A program made the position numbers and the translations under genes. From an uncultured Mycobacteriaceae bacterium (lineage in GTDB: Bacteria > Actinomycetota > Actinomycetes > Mycobacteriales > Mycobacteriaceae), in contig CADEGF010000027.1 in assembly GCA_902826815.1 (NCBI GenBank), positions 21,525 through 85,524 on the forward strand: DNA of 64,000 nt, in the 5' to 3' direction. Of this stretch, positions 17,358-25,218 are shown piece after piece; position 1 is the first letter of the stretch; the number at the start of each line of letters is the position of its first letter. The notes below the pieces were generated by a model. It searched no databases and was not told where the DNA came from. It saw only the letters and a program-made list of their open reading frames with translations.

Positions 17358-18344
17358 CTACAGCCAATCGCGACGCTTGAACGTCCAGTAGAGCGCCAGC
17401 ACGATGACGACGATCAGCGCCGTACTGATCACGAAGCCGCCGACGGTGTTGAGGCCCGGGTAGTCGACGTTCTGCCCGTAGAAGCCGGTGATCGCCGTCG
17501 GCACCGCGATGATCGCCGCCCAGCCGGTCAGCTTCTTCATCACCTGGTTCAGCCGGGCGTCCTGCAGCGAAAGGTTGGTCTCGAACACCGTCGTCACCAT
17601 GTCGCGCAGCGACTCCGTCCACTCCGACACCCGCAGAACGTGGTCGTACAGATCGGAATACAGCGGGTCGAGCTCCGGAGAGGTCTTGGCGTCGAGCCTG
17701 CGGTGCTGAATCGAGTTGACCACCTCACGCATCGGCAACACCACCCGGCGCAGCTGCACGAGGTCCTTTCGCAGCCGGAATGTCTTGCGCTGCAACCCGC
17801 CCCGCGGGGTGTTGTTCTCGAAGAGGTCGTCCTCGAGCGACTCGATGCTTTCGTCGAGCGACTGCACCGCCTCGAAATGGCCGTCGACGATGTAGTCGAG
17901 CAACCCGTGCACCAACGCGCCGACCCCGTACTCCTGCCCACCGAGCTCGTCGAATCGCTCGGATACCGCGTCGATGTCGAGATGCGGTGACAGGCGAACC
18001 GTGATCAGCCCCCGCGGCAGCACGAAGCCGGAAATCCGGTGGATATCCAGGCACGACTGCGAGTCGTCCGCTGGCTGCACGACCGCAACGGAATACACCG
18101 TGAAGAAGGTGTGGGTCCGATAGATCGCGGCCTTGGTCCGTTCGGCGTCGGCGACGGCGTCTTCGACCGCCCACTCGTTGAGCCCGAGCTCCTGCGCGAG
18201 CTCGGCGAGCTTCGCATGGTCGGGCTCGCAGAGGTCGCACCAGACCAGCGTGTCGTCTTCGGCGAGATAGTCCGAGATCGCGGAGAACTCGAAGTCGTCC
18301 TGCGGCTTTCCGTCGCGCCACACCCGGCCTCGTACATTGGTCAT
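17358..18344 (-). CDS. corA: CorA-family magnesium/divalent cation transporter
   Basis: 328 residues. Large cytoplasmic N-terminal domain with the long regulatory helix (about 190-260, including FRLRKDLVQLRRVVLPMREV), followed by the two C-terminal membrane helices and a basic tail FKRRDWL. The pore loop reads GFYGQNV where the classic motif is Tyr-Gly-Met-Asn; Met-to-Gln variation occurs in actinobacterial members. ATG 18344 has GGTGAG just upstream. Divergent from the first GAF-ANTAR gene with about 105 bases between. Confidence 0.9.
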   Translation of the reverse strand: MTNVRGRVWRDGKPQDDFEFSAISDYLAEDDTLVWCDLCEPDHAKLAELAQELGLNEWAVEDAVADAERTKAAIYRTHTFFTVYSVAVVQPADDSQSCLDIHRISGFVLPRGLITVRLSPHLDIDAVSERFDELGGQEYGVGALVHGLLDYIVDGHFEAVQSLDESIESLEDDLFENNTPRGGLQRKTFRLRKDLVQLRRVVLPMREVVNSIQHRRLDAKTSPELDPLYSDLYDHVLRVSEWTESLRDMVTTVFETNLSLQDARLNQVMKKLTGWAAIIAVPTAITGFYGQNVDYPGLNTVGGFVISTALIVVIVLALYWTFKRRDWL

Positions 18345-18450
18345 CTCACCATCATGAAGCCGTCGAGGGCTGACCGGCATTCGCAAAACCGCGCTTATTG
18401 GTGGATGGTGGAGATATGGCCACGCCACCACGACCCCCGTTCGGTTAAAT

Positions 18451-19158
18451 GTGGCAATCCAGCAGCAACTTCTCGCCGCCGTCGAAGGCAGGCGAGGGGT
18501 AGACGCCGCCGACAGCTTGTGCGAGGCGTGCGTGATTGCGTTCGACATCGATGCCGCAGCGATCTCCCTGGTCTTCGACGGGGCCAATGCGGGAACCCTC
18601 GGCGCCAGCGACGCGGACGCCCGCACGTATGACGAACTGCAGTTCACCCTCGGTGAGGGGCCCTGCCTGGACTCGGTCGCTCGCCGCGGTCCGGTTTACG
18701 TGACAGATCTCGCCGATCCATCCGATCTGCGTTGGCCGGCCTACGGCCCGGCCATGCTTGCTCACGAGATCCGCTCCGTGTTCGCGGTGCCGGTCGTGGT
18801 GGCAGGCGAGCACGTCGGCGCGCTCGACCTTTTTCGCGCACTGCCCGGTCGACTGGACGGACAGGAGTTCGCGGGCGCCGTCGTCGCCGCCGAACTCGCA
18901 GGCATCCCACTTCTCGACCTGATGGACGGAGACCTGAAGGCGGCCGCAGGCGACCCGACCAGTGATGCCTGGGCCGAGTTGAATTCCCTCAGCCGTGCCG
19001 AGGTCAGTCAGGCCACCGGAATGCTTGTCGCGCAACTGGGTATCGAGCCGACCGAGGCCCTGGTGCGGCTGCGGGGCCACGCCTATGCCACCGGCCGATC
19101 CGCCACCGAGGTGGCCCGAGACATTCTCGACCGCCGGCTCAGGCTGGAGGCCGACTGA
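18451..19158 (+). CDS. GAF-ANTAR regulator 1
   Basis: 235 residues. An N-terminal GAF sensor domain (about 10-150; motif FTLGEGPCLDSVARRGPVYV) is followed by an ANTAR RNA-binding domain (about 165-230; SRAEVSQATGMLVAQLGIEP). ANTAR proteins prevent transcription termination by binding paired hairpins in leader RNA; GAF domains sense small molecules or redox state. GTG 18451 is used. Gene 2 of the same architecture follows after 45 bases, so they are probably co-transcribed. Confidence 0.88.
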   Translation: MAIQQQLLAAVEGRRGVDAADSLCEACVIAFDIDAAAISLVFDGANAGTLGASDADARTYDELQFTLGEGPCLDSVARRGPVYVTDLADPSDLRWPAYGPAMLAHEIRSVFAVPVVVAGEHVGALDLFRALPGRLDGQEFAGAVVAAELAGIPLLDLMDGDLKAAAGDPTSDAWAELNSLSRAEVSQATGMLVAQLGIEPTEALVRLRGHAYATGRSATEVARDILDRRLRLEAD

Positions 19159-19203
19159 TGCACTCCGACAGCACAAACTCACCCGATCAGGATGGAGGGC
19201 ACC

Positions 19204-19962
19204 GTGACGAAAACTCCTCGTGAAACTCAGGTTCTGGAAGCCGTCGTCACCGTCGTCGACAGCCTGCTCGACGACTTCGATGTGGTGGATCTGCTGACCG
19301 AACTCACGTCGCGATTGGCACAACTACTCGACGTCGCCGCTGCGGGTCTGCTCCTCGCCGATCCGCTGGGACGGCTCCGACTGATGGCAGCGACGTCCGA
19401 GCAGGCGCGTGAACTGGAGCTGTTCCAGCTGCAGGCAGACGAAGGTCCGTGCGTGGATAGCTACACCACCGGTCAACCCGTTTCCATCGCCGATCTGGGC
19501 GTCGACGTCGAGCGTTGGCCACGGTTTGTGCCCGCCGCCCGCGACGCCGGCTTCGCCTCTGTGCATGCCGTCCCGATGCGCGCGGCCCGGTCTGTGCTGG
19601 GAGCCGTTGGATTGTTCGGAACTCGACCCGGCGAGCTCGACGACGCTGATCTGCTGGTGGCCCGGACATTGGCCCATATCGCGTGTGTAGCTCTACTGCA
19701 GGAGCACCCGCCCACGCCCGACACCGTGCTCCCGCGGCTGCGGTCCGCATTCGCAGGCCGCGTCGTCGTCGAGCAGGCCAAGGGGTTCCTGCGCGAGAGC
19801 CTCGATGTGTCCGTCGAAGACGCGTTCGGGCTGATGCGGACCTACGCCCGCGAGAACCGCCAGCATTTGACCGAGGTGGCGCGGCGGCTGATGACCGATC
19901 GCGTCGCTAGGCGCGAGCTGATCGCGGCGCTGTCCGACCTCGCCATGGGGCCGCAGCGGTAG
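19204..19962 (+). CDS. GAF-ANTAR regulator 2
   Basis: 252 residues, GAF domain about 10-160 (LQADEGPCVDSYTTGQPVSI) and ANTAR about 180-245 (GRVVVEQAKGFLRESLDVSV). The conserved EGPC...D pattern matches the two neighbours, showing shared ancestry. GTG 19204 has GGAGGG 4-9 bases upstream; a start at 19192 is also in frame. Convergent with the third GAF-ANTAR gene, stops 4 bases apart. Confidence 0.9.
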   Translation: MTKTPRETQVLEAVVTVVDSLLDDFDVVDLLTELTSRLAQLLDVAAAGLLLADPLGRLRLMAATSEQARELELFQLQADEGPCVDSYTTGQPVSIADLGVDVERWPRFVPAARDAGFASVHAVPMRAARSVLGAVGLFGTRPGELDDADLLVARTLAHIACVALLQEHPPTPDTVLPRLRSAFAGRVVVEQAKGFLRESLDVSVEDAFGLMRTYARENRQHLTEVARRLMTDRVARRELIAALSDLAMGPQR

Positions 19963-19966
19963 CCGG

Positions 19967-20773
19967 TCAATCCTGGCGTCGGGCGCGGACGCGTTTCACC
20001 GCCTCGTCGACCAATCGTTCGGCGACAACGCGTAGTTTGACGTTCTCCGTCTGGCTCATCCGGGTGAGCCGGTCGAACGCATCCTCCGCACTGCCGCCCG
20101 AACGGCTGCGCAGGATGCCGATGGCCTGATCGATGACCGCGCGGCTTGCCAATGCCTGCTGTAACTGTTCGGCCCTGCGGCGCGCCTCGGTCAACAGCTT
20201 CGCGTTGTAGACGGACACCGCAGCGGGCCCGGCGAACTGAGCCCCCACTTGCACGGCATGGTCGCCGAACGCGTCCCTGGCGTACGCATAGGCGTTGATC
20301 GCACCGATCACCTGAATATCGATGAGCAGTGGCAGGGCCAGGACCGAATGCACGCCCATCCGGGCCACCCGGCCACCGAAATGCGGCCATCGACTGTCAC
20401 TGCCGAGTGACCCGCTGACGGTAGCCCGCAGGGTCTGCATGCACGTGATGCACGGGCCTTCGTCGAACCTTTCGTACTGGACGAAGTCGATCTCGTGGAC
20501 GAACGGTGCGGTTGCGGTCCACGCATGTGCTCGTGGTGTGTGTCCGGACATATCGACCAGCGTGACGCCTGCACCGTCGACACCCGGTATTGCGCGTGCC
20601 GCGAATTCGGCCACGTCGCCGAGCAATTCGTGCACCCCCCGGCCGCCCGCGATGATGCCTGCGATCCCCGCCAGCCCGGCGTGCAGATCGATGTCATCGG
20701 CTTCCAGCTGTTCGGTGGTGAGCTCAGGCTCGGGCGGAGTGTCGCGGTCGGGCTGGGCGTCATAGTCAGCCAT
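19967..20773 (-). CDS. GAF-ANTAR regulator 3
   Basis: 268 residues with an acidic tail at the N-terminus (TPPEPELTTEQLEADD), GAF domain about 35-180 (FDEGPCITCMQTLRATVSGS) and ANTAR about 195-260 (SRAVIDQAIGILRSRSGGSA). The GAF carries a Cys-x-x-Cys (CITC), absent from the two partners, which could be redox-sensitive or metal-binding. ATG 20773 has an excellent GGGAGGAG 7 bases upstream. Lies 51 bases after the start of nothing else on this strand: the ligase gene upstream in transcription order ends at 20825, so it may be the last gene of that operon. Confidence 0.9.
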   Translation of the reverse strand: MADYDAQPDRDTPPEPELTTEQLEADDIDLHAGLAGIAGIIAGGRGVHELLGDVAEFAARAIPGVDGAGVTLVDMSGHTPRAHAWTATAPFVHEIDFVQYERFDEGPCITCMQTLRATVSGSLGSDSRWPHFGGRVARMGVHSVLALPLLIDIQVIGAINAYAYARDAFGDHAVQVGAQFAGPAAVSVYNAKLLTEARRRAEQLQQALASRAVIDQAIGILRSRSGGSAEDAFDRLTRMSQTENVKLRVVAERLVDEAVKRVRARRQD

Positions 20774-20824
20774 TCGACATCTCCTCCCTGGGCTAGGTTC
20801 GAATTTACTCGCCCAGTTCGGCAA

Positions 20825-22459
20825 TCAGCTGACGAGCGCAAGTGCGTGGGCACGCCGTAACTTTCCCGACGGTGTTTTCGGGATTGTTCCCGGAGCGAGC
20901 ACCACCACGTTTCGCGGTCGGACGTCGACCTCGGCGACCACCTCGTGCGCGACCTGATGGGCGATGCGGAGCACTTCGCCGTGGTCGTCGTGGGCGTTGG
21001 ATTCGACTGCGACGGCGAAGGATTCCCGTGAGTGCCCGGCGTCAAGACGGACTGCGACGGCGCAGCCCGGCCGGACGCCGTCGACGCGGCAGGCCGCCCG
21101 CTCGATGTCCGTGGGGTAGATGTTGCGGCCGGCCATGATGATGACGTCCTTCAGTCGACCGCACACCACGATGTTGTCCGCCTCGGTGAGGTAGCCGAGA
21201 TCGCCGGTGTCGTACCATCCGTCGTCATCCTGGGCCGCAATGAATCCCGCGCCAGTGGTGTACCCGAGTGTGACCGGGTCACCGCGCACCTCGATCACCC
21301 CGACGCCGCGTGCGGGCAGCATGGTGCCGTCCACGTCGACGATGCGTGCCTCGAGTCCCTTGAGCAGGTTGCCGAGCGAGGCCAATCGGCGGGTTCGGCC
21401 TCGGGTGGCAGGCACCGCACGGCGAAGCACCGCGAGCATGTCGGCATCGACTTCGTCGACCTCCAGACCGGTACCGCTTTGAGTGAACGACACCGCCACG
21501 GTCGTCTCGGCCATGCCGTATGCGGGCAGGATCGCCTCAGGACGCAGGCCGAACGGGGCCCCCGCCTGGCACAGCTCTGCCACGTCTGCGGGGTCGACCT
21601 GCTCGGCTCCCGACAGCGCCCACCGCAGCGAAGACAAGTCGAACTGGCCGGGCGTGGCCTGCCTGCGCAGTCGCTTGGCCAACAGGTTGTAGGCGAAGTT
21701 GGGTGCGGCGGTCATCGTGCCGTTGTACTTGTCGATCAGCTTGGCCCACAACAATGCGTCGCGCAGGAAGTCCATCGGGGTGACCTTCACCAGCTCCACA
21801 CCGAAATACATTGGTACCGCGAGGAACCCGGTCATGCCCATATCGTGGAAGCACGGCAGCCAACTGACGATCACATCGGTCGCCGGGTCGACTTCCGCGC
21901 CTGCGAACATCGCTTCGGCGTTGGCGACGAAATTGCGATGGCTGATCTGGACGGCCTTGGGCGAGCCCGTTGATCCGGACGTCAGCTGCATCAGCGCCAG
22001 GTCGTCGTCATCGGTGTCGACCGGGTCGATCGGAGCATTGTCGAGCAGGTCGCTGACAGTCAGCACCCGCAAGCCCGCTTCGGCCAGCACCGGTGCGGCC
22101 GCCATGAACGGGTCGGAGACGACGACGGCGTTCGCGCCGATCATGTTGATGACCCCGGTCGTCTCCGCGGCCCACCGGGCCAGGTCGGTACGCGGCGTGG
22201 GTTGGTGCAGCATCGTCAGGCTCGCGCCGCGCATCCAGATGCCCTGGGCCGTTGGCGCTATCTCGACCGGGGCGCCCGCCAACACCGCTATCGCATCGCC
22301 TCGCCGGACACCGAAGCCGGCCAAACCGCCTGCCACCCGCCTGGCTCGCTCGTGCACCTGGGCCCAGGTGTGCCGCACGGGTGCCTCGGGTTCGCCGGTG
22401 ACCATGCCCTTGCTGCTCCGCCGGGCATTCAGATACATCGTCTCCGTGAACGTGCTCAC
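20825..22459 (-). CDS. Fatty acyl-AMP/CoA ligase (FadD-type adenylate-forming enzyme)
   Basis: 544 residues. Adenylate-forming motifs: [12 protein letters not shown] (phosphate loop), [22 protein letters not shown], the YDTGDLGYL Asp that binds ribose, and the C-terminal [10 protein letters not shown] with its catalytic Lys. The WLPxxHDMG signature resembles fatty acyl-AMP ligases that feed polyketide synthases more than ordinary acyl-CoA synthetases, but no PKS gene is nearby. GTG 22459 has GGTGGGGGA upstream; GTG 22471 is an alternative. Downstream of echA3 and a TetR gene on the same strand. Confidence 0.85.
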   Translation of the reverse strand: MSTFTETMYLNARRSSKGMVTGEPEAPVRHTWAQVHERARRVAGGLAGFGVRRGDAIAVLAGAPVEIAPTAQGIWMRGASLTMLHQPTPRTDLARWAAETTGVINMIGANAVVVSDPFMAAAPVLAEAGLRVLTVSDLLDNAPIDPVDTDDDDLALMQLTSGSTGSPKAVQISHRNFVANAEAMFAGAEVDPATDVIVSWLPCFHDMGMTGFLAVPMYFGVELVKVTPMDFLRDALLWAKLIDKYNGTMTAAPNFAYNLLAKRLRRQATPGQFDLSSLRWALSGAEQVDPADVAELCQAGAPFGLRPEAILPAYGMAETTVAVSFTQSGTGLEVDEVDADMLAVLRRAVPATRGRTRRLASLGNLLKGLEARIVDVDGTMLPARGVGVIEVRGDPVTLGYTTGAGFIAAQDDDGWYDTGDLGYLTEADNIVVCGRLKDVIIMAGRNIYPTDIERAACRVDGVRPGCAVAVRLDAGHSRESFAVAVESNAHDDHGEVLRIAHQVAHEVVAEVDVRPRNVVVLAPGTIPKTPSGKLRRAHALALVS

Positions 22460-22605
22460 ACAATCCCCCACCGGAAGAAATCCGCACCGTGAACTGGCGG
22501 CTACGTCTTGGCCCCTACCGGCGGGGAATCGATATCGCCGCCGTGACGTTTCCGGTGGGCTGGAAAGTCAACCCGGTCTGACCGTACCGGGTTCGCGCGC
22601 AGATA

Positions 22606-23202
22606 TCAGGACTTGGCCATGCTGAAACCGTCCAGCACGGATCTGACTCCGACCTTCCACCTGCGCTCGATCTCGGCCGATGCGCCAAGCCAGCGGCCCG
22701 CCTCCTGCACCGCCAAACCCTGTGCCAGCGCGAGTAATACGTGCGCGATGTCCACCGGGTCCCCGCCCAGCAGGCCCTTGCCGATGCACCGCTGAATCCG
22801 GCCGACGAAGATCTCGCGGACGGCGCCACCGGCCGCCAGCTCGTCGGCGCCCGGTTCGAAATCGGCGAACGGCCGCGAGAACATCACCTGTGCCAGTTTC
22901 GGGTACGCGCGGCAGAACAGCCGAAAGACCGGCACCAGCCGCTCCAGATCGCTGAGCGCGTCGTCCGTCTCGGGGATCTTGGCCAGCTCGGCGCCAAGCC
23001 GCCGGAACCCTTCGAAGAACATCGCCCGCACCAGGCCGGCCTTGTCGTCGAACAGTTCGTACACCGCGGGTACCGACGTACCGGCGCGCTCGGCCACCCG
23101 CCGAGTCGTGAAGCGGGCGATACCTTCCTCGCCGAGCGTGGTGATCGCAACGTCGAGCACCCGATCCCGAAGCTCGGGCGTGCGCTGCTTCGCCCTCGGC
23201 AT
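22606..23202 (-). CDS. TetR-family transcriptional regulator
   Basis: 198 residues. N-terminal helix-turn-helix about 10-55 (RFTTRRVAERAGTSVPAVYELFDDKAGL split over the recognition helix) and an all-helical ligand domain, as in TetR repressors. The ATG lies 9 bases after the echA3 stop, so both are on one transcript, an arrangement that suggests regulation of lipid/acyl-CoA metabolism. A direct repeat TTTCGTAACATCG upstream of echA3 is a candidate operator. Confidence 0.9.
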   Translation of the reverse strand: MPRAKQRTPELRDRVLDVAITTLGEEGIARFTTRRVAERAGTSVPAVYELFDDKAGLVRAMFFEGFRRLGAELAKIPETDDALSDLERLVPVFRLFCRAYPKLAQVMFSRPFADFEPGADELAAGGAVREIFVGRIQRCIGKGLLGGDPVDIAHVLLALAQGLAVQEAGRWLGASAEIERRWKVGVRSVLDGFSMAKS

Positions 23203-23211
23203 CGCGACGGC

Positions 23212-23913
23212 CTAGCTCGCGGCGAATTCCGCGGGGAGCCCGTCGATTCCGGCCTGGATCGCCGCCAAGGCGGATTCGCGTGCCTTCAGCTTGGTCGCGA
23301 GGTGTGCGCCTGCGTGCAGCGTCGCCGCCGCCTCCGTCGCGACCTCCTGCGCGCGCGCCAGCACCTTCTCGGCGTCGACGATCTCGTCGAGCCAGCCTGC
23401 GGCGATCGCCGCGTCGCCCGCGAACGTGGACGCCAACGCCGTGGCCCGCTGGAACGCGGCGGGCGTCAACCGCATCCGCATGATCTCGATCGCCGAGATG
23501 GGAATCGTCATCCCGATCGCCACCTCGATGGCCTGGCACCGCGACTTGGGGGCGCCGACCCGGTGATCGCCGCTGAGCAGAAGGAAGGAGCCCATCGCGA
23601 TGGCCGGGCCCGTCGCGGCGATGATGACCGGCTTCGGGAACGTCAGGCATCTCTTGGACAACGCGAACCCGCCTGCCAGCATCGCCAGCGCTGCCGCGGC
23701 GTCGCCGGACTGGAAGACCGAAAGGTCGAACCCGCCGCTGAACACCCGCTGATTGCCGGCCAGCACGACGGCCTTGGCGTCGTCCTTCTCGGCCCTGTCG
23801 AGCGCCTCGTTGATGGCGACCTGCATGGTCGGCCCGAGTACGTTGACCTTGCCGTCGTCGAGGCCGATCGTCGCGACGGATTCGTTGAGTTCGTAATTCA
23901 CCGGGCTGGTCAT
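23212..23913 (-). CDS. echA3: Enoyl-CoA hydratase/isomerase family protein EchA3
   Basis: 233 residues, crotonase fold. Segments shared with M. tuberculosis EchA3 (Rv0632c): DDGKVNVLGP near residue 20, RVFSGGFDLSVF forming the first oxyanion strand, TGPAIAMGSFLL for the second, and NEVAIGMTIP-like EVAIGMTIPI. It probably acts on acyl-CoA double bonds; the usual two catalytic glutamates are not evident at the expected place, so the reaction may be atypical. ATG 23913. In M. tuberculosis this gene adjoins recC, here 18 kb separate them. First gene of an operon with TetR. Confidence 0.85.
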   Translation of the reverse strand: MTSPVNYELNESVATIGLDDGKVNVLGPTMQVAINEALDRAEKDDAKAVVLAGNQRVFSGGFDLSVFQSGDAAAALAMLAGGFALSKRCLTFPKPVIIAATGPAIAMGSFLLLSGDHRVGAPKSRCQAIEVAIGMTIPISAIEIMRMRLTPAAFQRATALASTFAGDAAIAAGWLDEIVDAEKVLARAQEVATEAAATLHAGAHLATKLKARESALAAIQAGIDGLPAEFAAS

Positions 23914-23968
23914 CGGGCCTCCATAGATGTGCGCAGGTGATGCGCGGACGTGCGCGTTCGTTTCAGAG

Positions 23969-23994
23969 CGATGTTACGAAACGATGTTACGAAA
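23969..23994 (-). promoter_or_regulatory. Tandem 13-bp direct repeat, likely operator of echA3-tetR
   Basis: On the minus strand TTTCGTAACATCG occurs twice head to tail, ending 55 bases before the echA3 ATG. The junction contains GTTTCGTAAC, a near-palindrome. Position and form fit a repressor site for the operon-encoded TetR. Confidence 0.5.
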
Positions 23995-24018
23995 GCCAAG
24001 CTACGGGACCGCGACGGG

Positions 24019-25080
24019 TCAGCCGCCTCCGATGCCGCGACGGTGCCTGCCGTTGATCACCCTGGTCTGGGCATCGTCGTCGTCGTACGGCGGCTCGTCG
24101 TCATACGGGGCGGGCAGATCGTCGTATTCGGCGGGAAGGCCGTCGTAGCGCCGCTGTTGCTGCTGCTGCGGTTGGATCTGGTTCTGGTGGCGCGGTCGCT
24201 GCGGCGGAAGCTCCGATACCGGCACCGGCGCCGACGGCGCCTCGCGCTGCGGCGGAAGCTCCGATACCGGCACCGGCGCCGACGGCGCCTCGCGCTGCGG
24301 CTCCTCCTGCTGAGGGGCGAACTGGCTGCGGTGGCGGTCGCGTTGTTCGTTGGCGGCCGCATTGATCTTGTTGATCTCGGTCTGCAGCACCTCGTGGCGG
24401 CTCTCGGTGGACGCGTAGTGGTAGTAGGTCAGCAGACCGCGCAGCAGCTCCAGCTTCTGCTTCTCCTGACGCGCCAGGTCGTGGGAGGTCAGCAGCTCGA
24501 GCCGCTCAACCGGATGAAGCGTGCTCCAATCCAGCACGGCGGGCGTGCGGAACTGATGCCGCTTCGACTTCGCCTTTCCCTGGCTCATGGACCTGGGCTG
24601 GTCGTAGAACGTCACCGCGCCCGCAAAGCGCGATCCGATCGACTCACCAAGCTGCTTGCGGTCCAGCGCCGAATCCCACACCGTGCGCCACTCCTGCGAC
24701 GGCGCGAGATAGGGAATCTCCGCGGGCAGTTTCAGCGGGACGATGTCGACGTAGTTGTCGGGGTCGGCGCTCTCGTAGCGCGGCACCGTGGGCGGCGACG
24801 CGAACTCCAGCTGGACGCCAAAGGCCGGCTTCTGGCCGAAGTTCTTCACGACGAGCTCGACGAGATGCCAGTCCGACGCGCTCGGCTCCATGAACATCGC
24901 GACGTTCGGCTTTGAGACATCTTCGGTCTCGTGCTTGGCCGACTGGAACTGCCGCCATGCGTAAACGAGTGCGGCTATGGTGACGCAGACGGCCAGCCAG
25001 GCCGCCATCGCAGTCCACGCGCCGGGGGAGAGGTTCGCAATATCGCTCGCGCGGTCGTCGAACCAGCCCGTAATCCCCAC
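24019..25080 (-). CDS. Membrane protein with coiled region and Pro/Gln-rich tail, unknown
   Basis: 353 residues. One membrane helix at about 21-42 (AWTAMAAWLAVCVTIAALVYAW), a soluble beta-rich region (HLVELVVKNFGQKPAFGV) to about 130, a helical part rich in Glu/Lys/Arg around 195-250, then a low-complexity tail: two perfect 16-residue units based on QREAPSAPVPVSELPP, a poly-Gln run and a Tyr/Asp-rich end (YDDEPPYDDDD). No catalytic motif. GTG 25080 starts the only frame. Its position after echA3 recalls the unknown gene next to echA3 in other mycobacteria, but similarity is unproven. Confidence 0.75.
   Translation of the reverse strand: MGITGWFDDRASDIANLSPGAWTAMAAWLAVCVTIAALVYAWRQFQSAKHETEDVSKPNVAMFMEPSASDWHLVELVVKNFGQKPAFGVQLEFASPPTVPRYESADPDNYVDIVPLKLPAEIPYLAPSQEWRTVWDSALDRKQLGESIGSRFAGAVTFYDQPRSMSQGKAKSKRHQFRTPAVLDWSTLHPVERLELLTSHDLARQEKQKLELLRGLLTYYHYASTESRHEVLQTEINKINAAANEQRDRHRSQFAPQQEEPQREAPSAPVPVSELPPQREAPSAPVPVSELPPQRPRHQNQIQPQQQQQRRYDGLPAEYDDLPAPYDDEPPYDDDDAQTRVINGRHRRGIGGG
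24197..24292 (-). repeat. Two identical 48-bp tandem units inside a coding region
   Basis: Bases 24197-24244 and 24245-24292 are identical, followed by the first bases of a third unit. Each codes for 16 residues. The exact identity including third codon positions points to recent duplication. Confidence 0.9.
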
Positions 25081-25218
25081 GCGTCTCTTTTACCATGCTG
25101 GGCCGTGAAGATCAGCATTCGATATCCGTCCTCGTGAGAATTTGCTGTGACGGCAATTTCTGGTGATTTAGATGAGGCTGGAGTGCCTCATGAGGCTATT
25201 TGCGCAGGTTGCCGACAT

